Shown here in pieces: positions 8,002 through 15,270 of a stretch of 27,387 nucleotides of DNA. A program made the translations under genes and the position numbers. The stretch is from contig JAFITR010000002.1 in assembly GCA_017116025.1 (NCBI GenBank), forward strand, positions 1 to 27,387. Direction: 5' to 3'. The DNA comes from Simkania negevensis (lineage in GTDB: Bacteria > Chlamydiota > Chlamydiia > Chlamydiales > JAFITR01). Within the stretch, counting starts at the first letter, position 1. Each line of letters begins with the position of its first letter. Below the pieces are notes generated by a model, which saw only the letters and a program-made list of their open reading frames with translations, was not told the origin of the DNA and did not search any database.

Positions 8002-8015
8002 GATAGCACCGTTTC

Positions 8016-10649
8016 TTATGTCTGCTCGTCATTCCCCTTCGCAGCAGCCGCCTTCTGCTCAGTATGCAAAGCATCCAAGCTTGCTTGCACCTCGCTTTCC
8101 TTTTGTAGCGCCGAAGTAAAATCGCCCGCCGCTTCATTCACAAGTTTGACAAAGGCTAAAGACTCTTTAGAAAGTTCTCCCCCCTTTAACCTTTCCGTTA
8201 ACGCTTTCGTTGACTTTATTGTTTCATTGAAAGACTCCAAAAGTGGGCCAAAAATATTTCTAGACTTCTTTAAAGAAGCAGCTATCAAATCAGTTAAAGG
8301 AATAACTCTACTACTAGAAGCTTGAGATTGCTGATGTTCAGCATCAGGCCGATCCTCTAATTTTTCTCCCAAATAATCGGGATTATCTCTCATCCCTAAC
8401 CATTTTTTTTTCGGCTGCTGGACAAGTAACTGTAAAGCAGTATCACGCAAGATCGTATAAGCATTTGAAATGCAACTCGCCTCCGCCTGAGCAAGGAATT
8501 CCTCGGCCGTTTTTGGGGTACTATCTTTTTCTGTTTTTTTAAGCTCTTCCATTAAATTAGGTAAAATTTCACCTAGCTTCATCGTTAAAATAGGCTGAAC
8601 AAAATATTGTTCCCACACACCAGGAGCATTTTCTACCAATTCCACAAATTTCGTTATCTCATCTGACGACAATTTTATTGGGAATTTTGTATCTTCCAAC
8701 ACTTTTCGTACAGATTTAGCATCCCATTTTTTCTTATGACTTTGAAGAAGCGTGTACATTGCCTGGTTCATATCAAACTTTTTCGCTTGCGCAACAAGCG
8801 ATTGCTGAAATAATTCAACTTTTTTACCAGCAGCTTCTCGTGATTTACCCGCATTCTCCAGCTCTTTTTCTTTTGCCTCTATCTGTTGAGCAACAACAAG
8901 CCCAGGGGAAACTTTTGCAACCTCTTTCTGCAACTCTTCTACTGCCTCTTCGCCTAACTGACCGTCTCCTGCAAGAAGCTCAGCATCAGTGACCTTAGCA
9001 TGCTCGTCGGACAAAGCAGTAGCAGCTTCAGAAAAAAGCTTCCCACTCTCTTTGACTTCTTCTTCTAATATTTTTTTAGCAGCTTCTTCGACCTCCCGAG
9101 CAAACCGCTCTTGCAATACCAATCTAGTTTTGTCATCAACAAGTGAAGACGAGCCTGGAGGAACGAAAGAAGCAGCCTCGTCAGCACTAGCCGATAGTTT
9201 TGTTTGCTCCCCTGACACAGAGTCAACAGAAGAAGACGGGGTTTCCACAAACGTAGTAGGTGTCGGCATATCGCTCGCATTTTCAAGATTTGTTCCGCTC
9301 CTTTGGACAGGCCGCTCTGGCGGTTTCTCCTGTTCCGCTGCGTCGTCCGCAACATCGGTAACAGGAAAAGGAAGATCGTCCTTCATGCTCTGCAGCGCTT
9401 CTCCTGCCTGCCTCTCTGTTAACATATTTCCCGATGAGGATTTATCTGCAGAAACGGAGGAAGCAACCTCGGCAGCTAAACCAGGGTTTGCGACTTGCTC
9501 ATGCTTAGCCTCATCAGTAGTCCTCTCAGCTGCTTCTTGTGTTTCCTGCCCTGACAGCCCCGAAAGCGTGCCGGAGGCATTACCGGAGGGGGGGGCAGGC
9601 TCTTTGGTGTTACTTTCTGCAACACTTGCACTCTGCGGCTGCGGCGCTGCTGTTCTCCGTGCCTCGTCGTCCTGCCTCTGCGCTGTCTTCTGCTCAAACG
9701 TAGGCGCAACCGTAGCAACGGTAGGAAGAGGAAACGGTTCTGATCCGCGCCCCTCTAAACGCTCGCCCTCCTCTGTTGATTGCAGCTTCGATGACTGCTC
9801 TAGTTTCAGATTAGAAGTTGCAAGATCTGCGGCGAACTCCTTAACACGACCTACTCGTGCGTATATGCTTCTACCTGTACCCAACGACTCCGACACAGCA
9901 GTTAAAACCGTTTGCAAATCCTTGCGCTCATCAGAAGTCAAAGAGGGCCCGGTGTCAATCCCATCGATTGCCTGGAGGTCATTATTAGTAAGATTGTCAA
10001 AGAATGCCTTCTTCTCCTCTGGACTAGCTTTGGAGTAGTCTCTGATGACGTTTTTCAGGTCATTAGAGAGGTCATCATAGGTGATGGAAGCCCCTTTTTT
10101 CTGCTTTTCTCCAGCTTCGGCCTTTGCTGAATTCTTTTTTGTCACCAAGTTAGCAACCTCGTTCCTCACCTTAGTGCTTCTCAACAGATGGCTGCCCCTT
10201 GTAGAAAATGAATTGCGTTTGTCAACTGCTTGCTCAAGAGCAGCATGAAGTATTTTCGTCCTTGCAGCATCTGTCCAGCTGAAATACTCCAGGAGACGGC
10301 CCATCCCCCCCCACTTCTTCCTACTCGAACGCAATGCAGCGTCAACAACCTTGTGCAGGCGCATAAGCTTATCCGTATCTAGTCCACTAGATTCAACAGA
10401 AAATTTACTTGCAAAAGTTGCTTTTTCCTCCTTCGAAGCTTTTGCGTAATCCTGAATCGTCATTTTGATGCTCGCAGGAAGCGTATCATACGTTACCTGC
10501 TCAGTTGTTTTTGACAGTTCCGGAAGATCTTCATCCTTCAACTGCCTAACATCGCGTCCAATCCACTCAGATTTTTTATCCTGTTTAATATCAGCCGGTT
10601 GCTGTCCGTCGCCCCCTGCGCTAGGAACCTGATTAAGCGAATCACCCAT
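8016..10649 (-). CDS. Large helical protein, paralogue A of an unrecognised family
   Basis: An 877-residue protein from ATG 10649. An ATG 45 bp upstream is rejected because the best -10 box lies downstream of it, and because MGDS here matches MGGDS in paralogue B. GGGGTGAGG precedes the chosen start. There is no signal peptide. Residues 29-33 are WIGRD. A module is duplicated at about 53-105 and 189-255 (YDxLPxxxK, then DYxKASxEEKxxF). Residues about 300-540 are Ser/Thr/Pro/Glu-rich and probably disordered. The C-terminal third is helical; residues about 630-765 form a module with W..YFVQPIL and QPKKKWLGMRDNPDYLG, also found twice in paralogue B. I recognise no known domain. The disordered middle and lack of signal peptide would fit a type III secreted effector of Chlamydiota, but that is inference. 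R1 inverted pairs flank both ends. Confidence 0.85.
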   Translation of the reverse strand: MGDSLNQVPSAGGDGQQPADIKQDKKSEWIGRDVRQLKDEDLPELSKTTEQVTYDTLPASIKMTIQDYAKASKEEKATFASKFSVESSGLDTDKLMRLHKVVDAALRSSRKKWGGMGRLLEYFSWTDAARTKILHAALEQAVDKRNSFSTRGSHLLRSTKVRNEVANLVTKKNSAKAEAGEKQKKGASITYDDLSNDLKNVIRDYSKASPEEKKAFFDNLTNNDLQAIDGIDTGPSLTSDERKDLQTVLTAVSESLGTGRSIYARVGRVKEFAADLATSNLKLEQSSKLQSTEEGERLEGRGSEPFPLPTVATVAPTFEQKTAQRQDDEARRTAAPQPQSASVAESNTKEPAPPSGNASGTLSGLSGQETQEAAERTTDEAKHEQVANPGLAAEVASSVSADKSSSGNMLTERQAGEALQSMKDDLPFPVTDVADDAAEQEKPPERPVQRSGTNLENASDMPTPTTFVETPSSSVDSVSGEQTKLSASADEAASFVPPGSSSLVDDKTRLVLQERFAREVEEAAKKILEEEVKESGKLFSEAATALSDEHAKVTDAELLAGDGQLGEEAVEELQKEVAKVSPGLVVAQQIEAKEKELENAGKSREAAGKKVELFQQSLVAQAKKFDMNQAMYTLLQSHKKKWDAKSVRKVLEDTKFPIKLSSDEITKFVELVENAPGVWEQYFVQPILTMKLGEILPNLMEELKKTEKDSTPKTAEEFLAQAEASCISNAYTILRDTALQLLVQQPKKKWLGMRDNPDYLGEKLEDRPDAEHQQSQASSSRVIPLTDLIAASLKKSRNIFGPLLESFNETIKSTKALTERLKGGELSKESLAFVKLVNEAAGDFTSALQKESEVQASLDALHTEQKAAAAKGNDEQT

Positions 10650-10684
10650 AACCTCACCCCATCGTTTACTTATCCCTATGGCTA

Positions 10685-10713
10685 AGTATACCATTTTCGT
10701 CAGGAGAGTGCAA
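10685..10713 (-). promoter_or_regulatory. Predicted promoter of paralogue A
   Basis: On the minus strand, TTGCAC (10713-10708) is followed after 17 bases by TATACT (10690-10685), with TGG directly before it, making an extended -10. Transcription would start near 10678, about 30 nt before ATG 10649. The -10 lies inside the first codons of the longer reading frame, which supports the shorter start. Confidence 0.5.
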
Positions 10714-10748
10714 AAAATATATTTGATGACGATATTACAAAGGTAGAC

Positions 10749-10768
10749 AAAAAGCGGGCCAAGGGCCC
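10749..10768 (-). terminator. Terminator-like end of R1 copy 3
   Basis: On the minus strand, GGGCC-CTT-GGCCC is followed by GCTTTTTG. This is an all-GC five-base-pair stem plus five T residues. It faces transcripts coming from paralogue B and would insulate paralogue A. It is the best terminator candidate among the R1 copies. Confidence 0.6.
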
Positions 10769-10872
10769 TGCAGGTAGCTATAGCCTAGGTTGGAGCGACG
10801 GGCCGAAGGCCCAAAGAGCAGGCCTAGGTAACGGCAGAAATAGAAAGATGGTCTGTAGGAGCATGCGAAGCA
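10749..10872 (-). repeat. R1 repeat, copy 3
   Basis: Minus-oriented copy paired with copy 4. Its core has GGGCC-TTC-GGCCC between CCTAGG boxes. Its terminal hairpin differs from copies 1 and 2 in sequence but keeps the same shape. Confidence 0.85.
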
Positions 10873-10901
10873 CAAACGAGATACACGGTGATTGTTTATT
10901 A

Positions 10902-11023
10902 GCGCTGCGCGTGGTCCTTCAGACCATATCGTTATTCATACCGTACCTAGGCCTGCGCTCGGACCTTCGGCCCATCGCTCCGACCTAGGCTATAGCTGCC
11001 TGCAGGGCCCTTGGCCCGCTTTT
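10902..11023 (+). repeat. R1 repeat, copy 4
   Basis: Plus-oriented partner of copy 3. Its 5' block reads GCGCTGCGCGTGGTCCTTCA, closer to copy 5 than to copies 1-3, while its outer half is nearly identical in complement to copy 3. This suggests homogenisation between the arms of a pair. Confidence 0.85.
11005..11023 (+). terminator. Terminator-like end of R1 copy 4
   Basis: GGGCC-CTT-GGCCC followed by GCTTTTG on the plus strand. It mirrors copy 3, so together they could terminate transcription in both directions. Confidence 0.5.
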
Positions 11024-11091
11024 GACAAAGACTCTTCGAGATGTTTTTATCCGCCAAAACATCCTCACACAAGAGCTGTTTTAAAGAAGGT

Positions 11092-11157
11092 TTCTTCTGT
11101 AAACGCATGTTTGTTTTTTGCCAAAACTGTCAAACTCGAGATGGCCTTTAGGCTTAA
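11092..11157 (+). repeat. Dispersed repeat R4, copy 2
   Basis: Diverged copy of 55-135, sharing TTCTTCTGT and CAAACTCGAG with a GGCC-rich hairpin at its right end. The right end touches the stop codon of paralogue B. Confidence 0.5.
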
Positions 11158-14100
11158 GGAGGAGGAGGGGAGGCTCCTGGCTCTTCAGGGACAAAGCCCC
11201 AAGGACCTTCTTTTCTACGGACCACTGTTTTCTTTACCACTTTTTTCTTTTTTGCTGGGGATGGTTCATTTTTGGGGAGTGGTTGAGCAACTCGTTCTTT
11301 CTGTTTACCTTCCACATACTTTTTTGCTGCAGCAAGCAACTTTACATCAGCAAGGCTCTCTTCTGCAGACTGTTTCTGTTCGGCATATGTTCTAGCCAAT
11401 GCCTGGATATCTTCATTAAACACAGGCTGTTGTTCTTGCCCTGCTGCCGCATAGATTCTCTTCACAGCTGCCTCTACAGCTGCTACGCCTTTTGCAAACA
11501 ACAACTCTTCTGCTATCCCCTTTGAGGCAAGCAGTGCTTTGCGCTCGTCTAGCCCCACGTTTTTTCCCCATGCCGCAGAAAAAAAAGTACGCATCTCATT
11601 GCTCATTGCATAATCAAAATCTCTCTGATCATGGCAAAACTTTTCTGCTGCTGTTACGCGCTGATCTAAATGAACTAACAATCCATACAAAGAATCTTTT
11701 TGTTCACGAAGAGAATATCTAACAGCCTCATCAGCAGTCATAGTTTTCTCACGCATAGCTTCCCTTACCGAAGAGATAAAATGCTTTGCAGGCTCGAGCG
11801 CAAAATCTTTTTTGCCCGGTTGAACAAAAAGAGCTCCAATGAAAGCAGTGCGCAAAGCCCTTTCACAAAGATGAGTGCTCTCTGCTGAAAGAGACATCTG
11901 CTGCAGAAGCGAGTTCACTTCAGCGTTCGCCTCATATTCAGGAAAAGGCCCTCTATCTATTCTTTCTTCGAAGTTGTCTAAAATTTGTCTCTCAGACAAC
12001 ATTTCTTCCTCTGATATTGCCATCTTAGAGAGAGGATGTATAAAATTCTCCACCCATATTTCATGAGCATGCTCTGCTAACTCTTGTAACTTCTTGATAC
12101 CCTCCTTCGGGAATCCCATCAAATCGCCGCAAGACCCCAAGAATTCTTTTACTTCGTTCTTACTCCAAAGAGCGCTTTGATGATTTCGTATCAAGTTTTG
12201 TATTGCCCGCAAACCCGCTGTATTTTTCATACACTGCGTAATTCTATCTTCGCATTGAGCTATCTTATGTTTTGCCTCCACTTGTTTTTTTGCCTCATTT
12301 GCAATGGTTCTATTTACCTCTTGTAAGCGAGGGCTTATTTCCTGAAATCGAGAAATCTCTTCAACACTTTGTTCTATTACACGATCAGAGGCTTCACGGA
12401 AATCGGCTCTAAATTTGTTCAACAGCTCATCCAACATGTGATCAGAAAAAGGTTGTTCCAACTGCTGTGATATCTCTTTATCAGTTTTTTCAAAAAGCTG
12501 ACCGTCTACATCACGTATATATCTTTTAACGTCGCTCAAAAGATTTTTCTCTGGGTCAAATCCAAAAATCGGTGAGAGGCGTGCTTCTTTCCTCTGCTCT
12601 TTTGCAGCTCGATAGTCCTGATACTCTTGCGTGCTCTCCTCCTCTATAGAAACGTGATACATCCAATCATTCCATTTTTCGATGTTTTTCCATTTTGTAT
12701 AGGAGGCTAAGAGCTCATGCATCTTTGATCCGACAGCAAACTGGCCCGTATTTTCTCCCCTTTGTTCGGCTGCGTACAAGCTTTTGACACCTTCTACCAG
12801 CGCTGCAGCGGCTTGTGCACTCGTTCGCCTTAATGTGATCACTTCTTCCTTTTTCTCCAAAGCATGTACGACTTTCCCCTGCACTTCCAATCTCTTTAAC
12901 ATTTCTGTCGACGAAAAAAATTTTCCCACATTCTCCGTAAACTGATCACGAAATGCTTGATGAAGCCTCGACACTTCTGACACAAAATCTAAACGAGCAT
13001 TCAAATCGGACAAGATAATCCTTGATGCGTCTCTCTCTTTCTTACTATCCGTCTCTGAATCCTGATCTTTCAAATGATCAATCAGATCCTTCACAATATG
13101 TTCTGGAACATGGTTAGTCGTCTGTCCGATTACCGCGACAAGATCCCGCCCCAAGTAATTCGGATTGTCACGCACTCCACTCCATTTTTTTTCTGGCTGG
13201 CTAGCTAAAGAGTATATGAAGGCATTACGCAAAAGCTCCGCACTTTTAACAAGATAACGCTTTTCTTTTTCTACATCTTCCAACAAGGCTTTGGCTTTTG
13301 TTGTCAACGTCTCTAATGCCTTTGCTCTTTCTTCTTCAGAAGGGAATTCCCTAGAAGCCTGGTCTTGAATCTCTTTCATCAGATTTTCTAAACTAAGGCT
13401 CTCAACTGGAGGGCTCTCCATCTCTAACAGAGGTTGAATAAATTTCTCTTTCCACACCTGAGGATTGCTCTCTATTAATTCCTTCATCTGCTTTGCCAAA
13501 TCCCCCTCCGTTGGCAGTCCCATAGAAGAGGCGTTTTTTTGTAAAAACTCTTTTATCGCATTGTCATCCCAATTCTTAACTTGCTTAGCAGCATCTTGCA
13601 CCTCTCTCCACTGTGCAGCCTCACGTTTACATCTCATCAGCTTATTTCCGAGGAGGCCAAAGCTTTCTCGAGCCTCCTTTTCGAGAAAAAACTGGCCAAA
13701 AAACTGGTCACGATATCTTACGATTTCCTGCATATCCTTTGTTCGTATCTTCTCTCTTAGACGAGGCAGATTTTTAATTGCATCGTCGGCCGCCTTCTGC
13801 GCTACTTCAGGGGATAGACCACTGTACGCGGTTTGAAACTTTTCCAATGCTTGATCAAACTCCGCTTCTATCCTCGTTAAACCATCAGCGTCTTTCTCTA
13901 CCTGTACAGGGGGGGCTTTCATAATCACGTCGTTCACCACGTGTACGTATGCCTCTTCTACCTGCTGCTGCGATACTCTCAGCTCCTCTTCACCAAGCTG
14001 ATCAGACTTTGCTACTTCCTCAGCAAAAGCAGCATCGAAAGCCTCTGTAAGCTGTTTCTGAAATGCTTTCAACTCCTCTTCACCAAGCTGGCTGAACCCT

Positions 14101-15116
14101 GCCAAAAGGGTCTCTTCAAACAAATTCTGTTGTTCGAGTCTCTCCTCGTCAAGAGAAGGAGGTGAGTCGGAAGAAGTTGAGGAAGCATCGGGAGAAAGAG
14201 TCTCAGCCCCAACCACAACCCACTCATCGTCAGAATCGGAAACATCCTTCTCTTTTGGATCAGTTTGTGACCTACCTTGCGTAGGATCTGCTTCCGGCAT
14301 ACGAGTCGTTGTTAGCGGCATGCTTGTCACTTTTGTCTTAAGAGTAGCAGTGAAAATTCGGAGCTGTTCTCTCCTACGGGAAAACAAATTATCAAGAGAA
14401 GATAGCACAGACGACTGAACCGATTGTAATACACCATCCACAACATGATGGAGCTTCCAAAGCTCTTCCGATGTCAATGGAGGACCTTCAGAAGATCTCT
14501 TTTGCGAGGCGGTAAGATTGTCAAGAAACGCCTGTTTTTCCTGAGGAGAGGCTTCGAAGTAGTCTTTAATCACGTTTTTCAACTCGTCGGGGAGGTTTTC
14601 ATAACTGATTGTTTTCTTTGTATCCAAAAGAGCAATCATTTCTTTAACTTCCTTCCTCCTCAATAAGCTACTGCCTCGCTGGGCAAACGGTCCAAGTTCA
14701 TCAATTCTCTGCTCAAGCGCATCGTTGAACTCCTTGATAGAATCTTTTCCATTTTTCACCTCCAGCTTAAGTGTGTTTTTTTCATACGATAGCAAGACAC
14801 TCTTAACAATGCTTTGAAAACGCTTAAGATCTTCTATATTCAAAGCGTCATGGGAGCTAATCCGCTGTAAAAAGGCTTCTTTTTCCTCTTTTTTACCCTT
14901 TGCATAATCTTGAACTACATGTTTCATGTAGTCGGGAATGTAATCGTAGGTAGCCTGAGCGGCACGAGAAATTTGCATCCCAAACCCCGCAGAATTCTTC
15001 TTCAGTTCTTGAATATCTCGCCCAACCCAACTAGACTTAACTTGCTTATCTGTAAGTTGTTGAGGCCTATTTGCCGAACGAGAGTCCCCACCCATTACAT
15101 TTCTAAAGAAATCCAT
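11154..15116 (-). CDS. Very large helical protein, paralogue B of an unrecognised family
   Basis: A 1320-residue protein from ATG 15116, with GAGGAAG about 8 nt upstream and no signal peptide. Its N-terminus matches paralogue A block by block: WVGRD at 30-34, a first module at about 56-112 (TYDYIPDYMK, then QDYAKGKKEEKEAF), RGSSLLRRKEV near 147, and a second module at about 170-232 (LKNVIKDYFEASPQEKQAFL). An acidic Ser-rich stretch follows at about 290-330. The C-terminal module occurs twice, at about 500-670 (QPEKKWSGVRDNPNYLG) and about 965-1115 (FVQPGKKDF). Long charged helices between them are likely coiled coils. The tail is Lys/Arg-rich then PPPP. I recognise no known family. A secreted effector or structural scaffold is possible but unproven. 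The gene appears more A+T-rich than glgP. Confidence 0.85.
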   Translation of the reverse strand: MDFFRNVMGGDSRSANRPQQLTDKQVKSSWVGRDIQELKKNSAGFGMQISRAAQATYDYIPDYMKHVVQDYAKGKKEEKEAFLQRISSHDALNIEDLKRFQSIVKSVLLSYEKNTLKLEVKNGKDSIKEFNDALEQRIDELGPFAQRGSSLLRRKEVKEMIALLDTKKTISYENLPDELKNVIKDYFEASPQEKQAFLDNLTASQKRSSEGPPLTSEELWKLHHVVDGVLQSVQSSVLSSLDNLFSRRREQLRIFTATLKTKVTSMPLTTTRMPEADPTQGRSQTDPKEKDVSDSDDEWVVVGAETLSPDASSTSSDSPPSLDEERLEQQNLFEETLLAGFSQLGEEELKAFQKQLTEAFDAAFAEEVAKSDQLGEEELRVSQQQVEEAYVHVVNDVIMKAPPVQVEKDADGLTRIEAEFDQALEKFQTAYSGLSPEVAQKAADDAIKNLPRLREKIRTKDMQEIVRYRDQFFGQFFLEKEARESFGLLGNKLMRCKREAAQWREVQDAAKQVKNWDDNAIKEFLQKNASSMGLPTEGDLAKQMKELIESNPQVWKEKFIQPLLEMESPPVESLSLENLMKEIQDQASREFPSEEERAKALETLTTKAKALLEDVEKEKRYLVKSAELLRNAFIYSLASQPEKKWSGVRDNPNYLGRDLVAVIGQTTNHVPEHIVKDLIDHLKDQDSETDSKKERDASRIILSDLNARLDFVSEVSRLHQAFRDQFTENVGKFFSSTEMLKRLEVQGKVVHALEKKEEVITLRRTSAQAAAALVEGVKSLYAAEQRGENTGQFAVGSKMHELLASYTKWKNIEKWNDWMYHVSIEEESTQEYQDYRAAKEQRKEARLSPIFGFDPEKNLLSDVKRYIRDVDGQLFEKTDKEISQQLEQPFSDHMLDELLNKFRADFREASDRVIEQSVEEISRFQEISPRLQEVNRTIANEAKKQVEAKHKIAQCEDRITQCMKNTAGLRAIQNLIRNHQSALWSKNEVKEFLGSCGDLMGFPKEGIKKLQELAEHAHEIWVENFIHPLSKMAISEEEMLSERQILDNFEERIDRGPFPEYEANAEVNSLLQQMSLSAESTHLCERALRTAFIGALFVQPGKKDFALEPAKHFISSVREAMREKTMTADEAVRYSLREQKDSLYGLLVHLDQRVTAAEKFCHDQRDFDYAMSNEMRTFFSAAWGKNVGLDERKALLASKGIAEELLFAKGVAAVEAAVKRIYAAAGQEQQPVFNEDIQALARTYAEQKQSAEESLADVKLLAAAKKYVEGKQKERVAQPLPKNEPSPAKKKKVVKKTVVRRKEGPWGFVPEEPGASPPPP

Positions 15117-15154
15117 GATCTTCTTCCTCGCCCTTCTATTAATCCCTTACGGCA

Positions 15155-15184
15155 ATTATATCAATAAAAGTATTTATAGGTAAA
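15155..15184 (-). promoter_or_regulatory. Predicted promoter of paralogue B
   Basis: On the minus strand, TTTACC (15184-15179) is followed after 18 bases by a consensus TATAAT (15160-15155), itself preceded by TGA, which makes an extended -10. Transcription would start about 30 nt before ATG 15116, the same layout as in paralogue A. Confidence 0.6.
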
Positions 15185-15270
15185 CGAGCAATGAATATCC
15201 GGGCCAAAGGGAGAACAAGGAGAGCAGAAAAAAGGATAGCACTCTCTCTTGTCGCTTTCTCTTCCTGCTC

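Larger units (their letters stand above)
7282..8015. other. Repeat-filled intergenic region
   Basis: This 734-bp gap between the MFS gene start and the stop of the first large paralogue holds a 35-bp-period direct repeat, three sets of 9-nt tandem units, two R1 copies in inverted orientation, one possible 83-codon gene and one 25-codon frame behind a strong ribosome binding site. Each is listed separately. I see no tRNA or other recognisable RNA gene. Confidence 0.7.
10650..11153. other. Intergenic region built from an inverted R1 pair
   Basis: This 504-bp gap between the two paralogues contains the promoter of paralogue A, R1 copies 3 and 4 as an almost perfect 275-bp palindrome with a ~29-bp centre, an 8-bp inverted repeat GATGTTTT/AAAACATC (11040-11063), and R4 copy 2. 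No gene is evident. Confidence 0.7.

Noticed and set aside
8989..10038. A 349-codon plus-strand open frame
   Set aside because: It lies wholly antisense to paralogue A over its low-complexity Ser/Thr/Glu region, is itself Ser/Ala-rich, and has no domain. Codon bias of the opposite strand explains it.
10650..10694. Upstream ATG for paralogue A
   Set aside because: It has no ribosome binding site, and the extended -10 box lies just downstream of this ATG, so the codon would not be on the transcript.
7648..11023. Insertion sequence with inverted termini
   Set aside because: The R1 pairs flank no transposase, and the repeat itself contains no coding capacity; a non-autonomous element cannot be excluded without genome-wide copies.
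10892..11395. A 167-codon plus-strand open frame
   Set aside because: Its first part is translated R1 copy 4 and the rest is antisense to the end of paralogue B.
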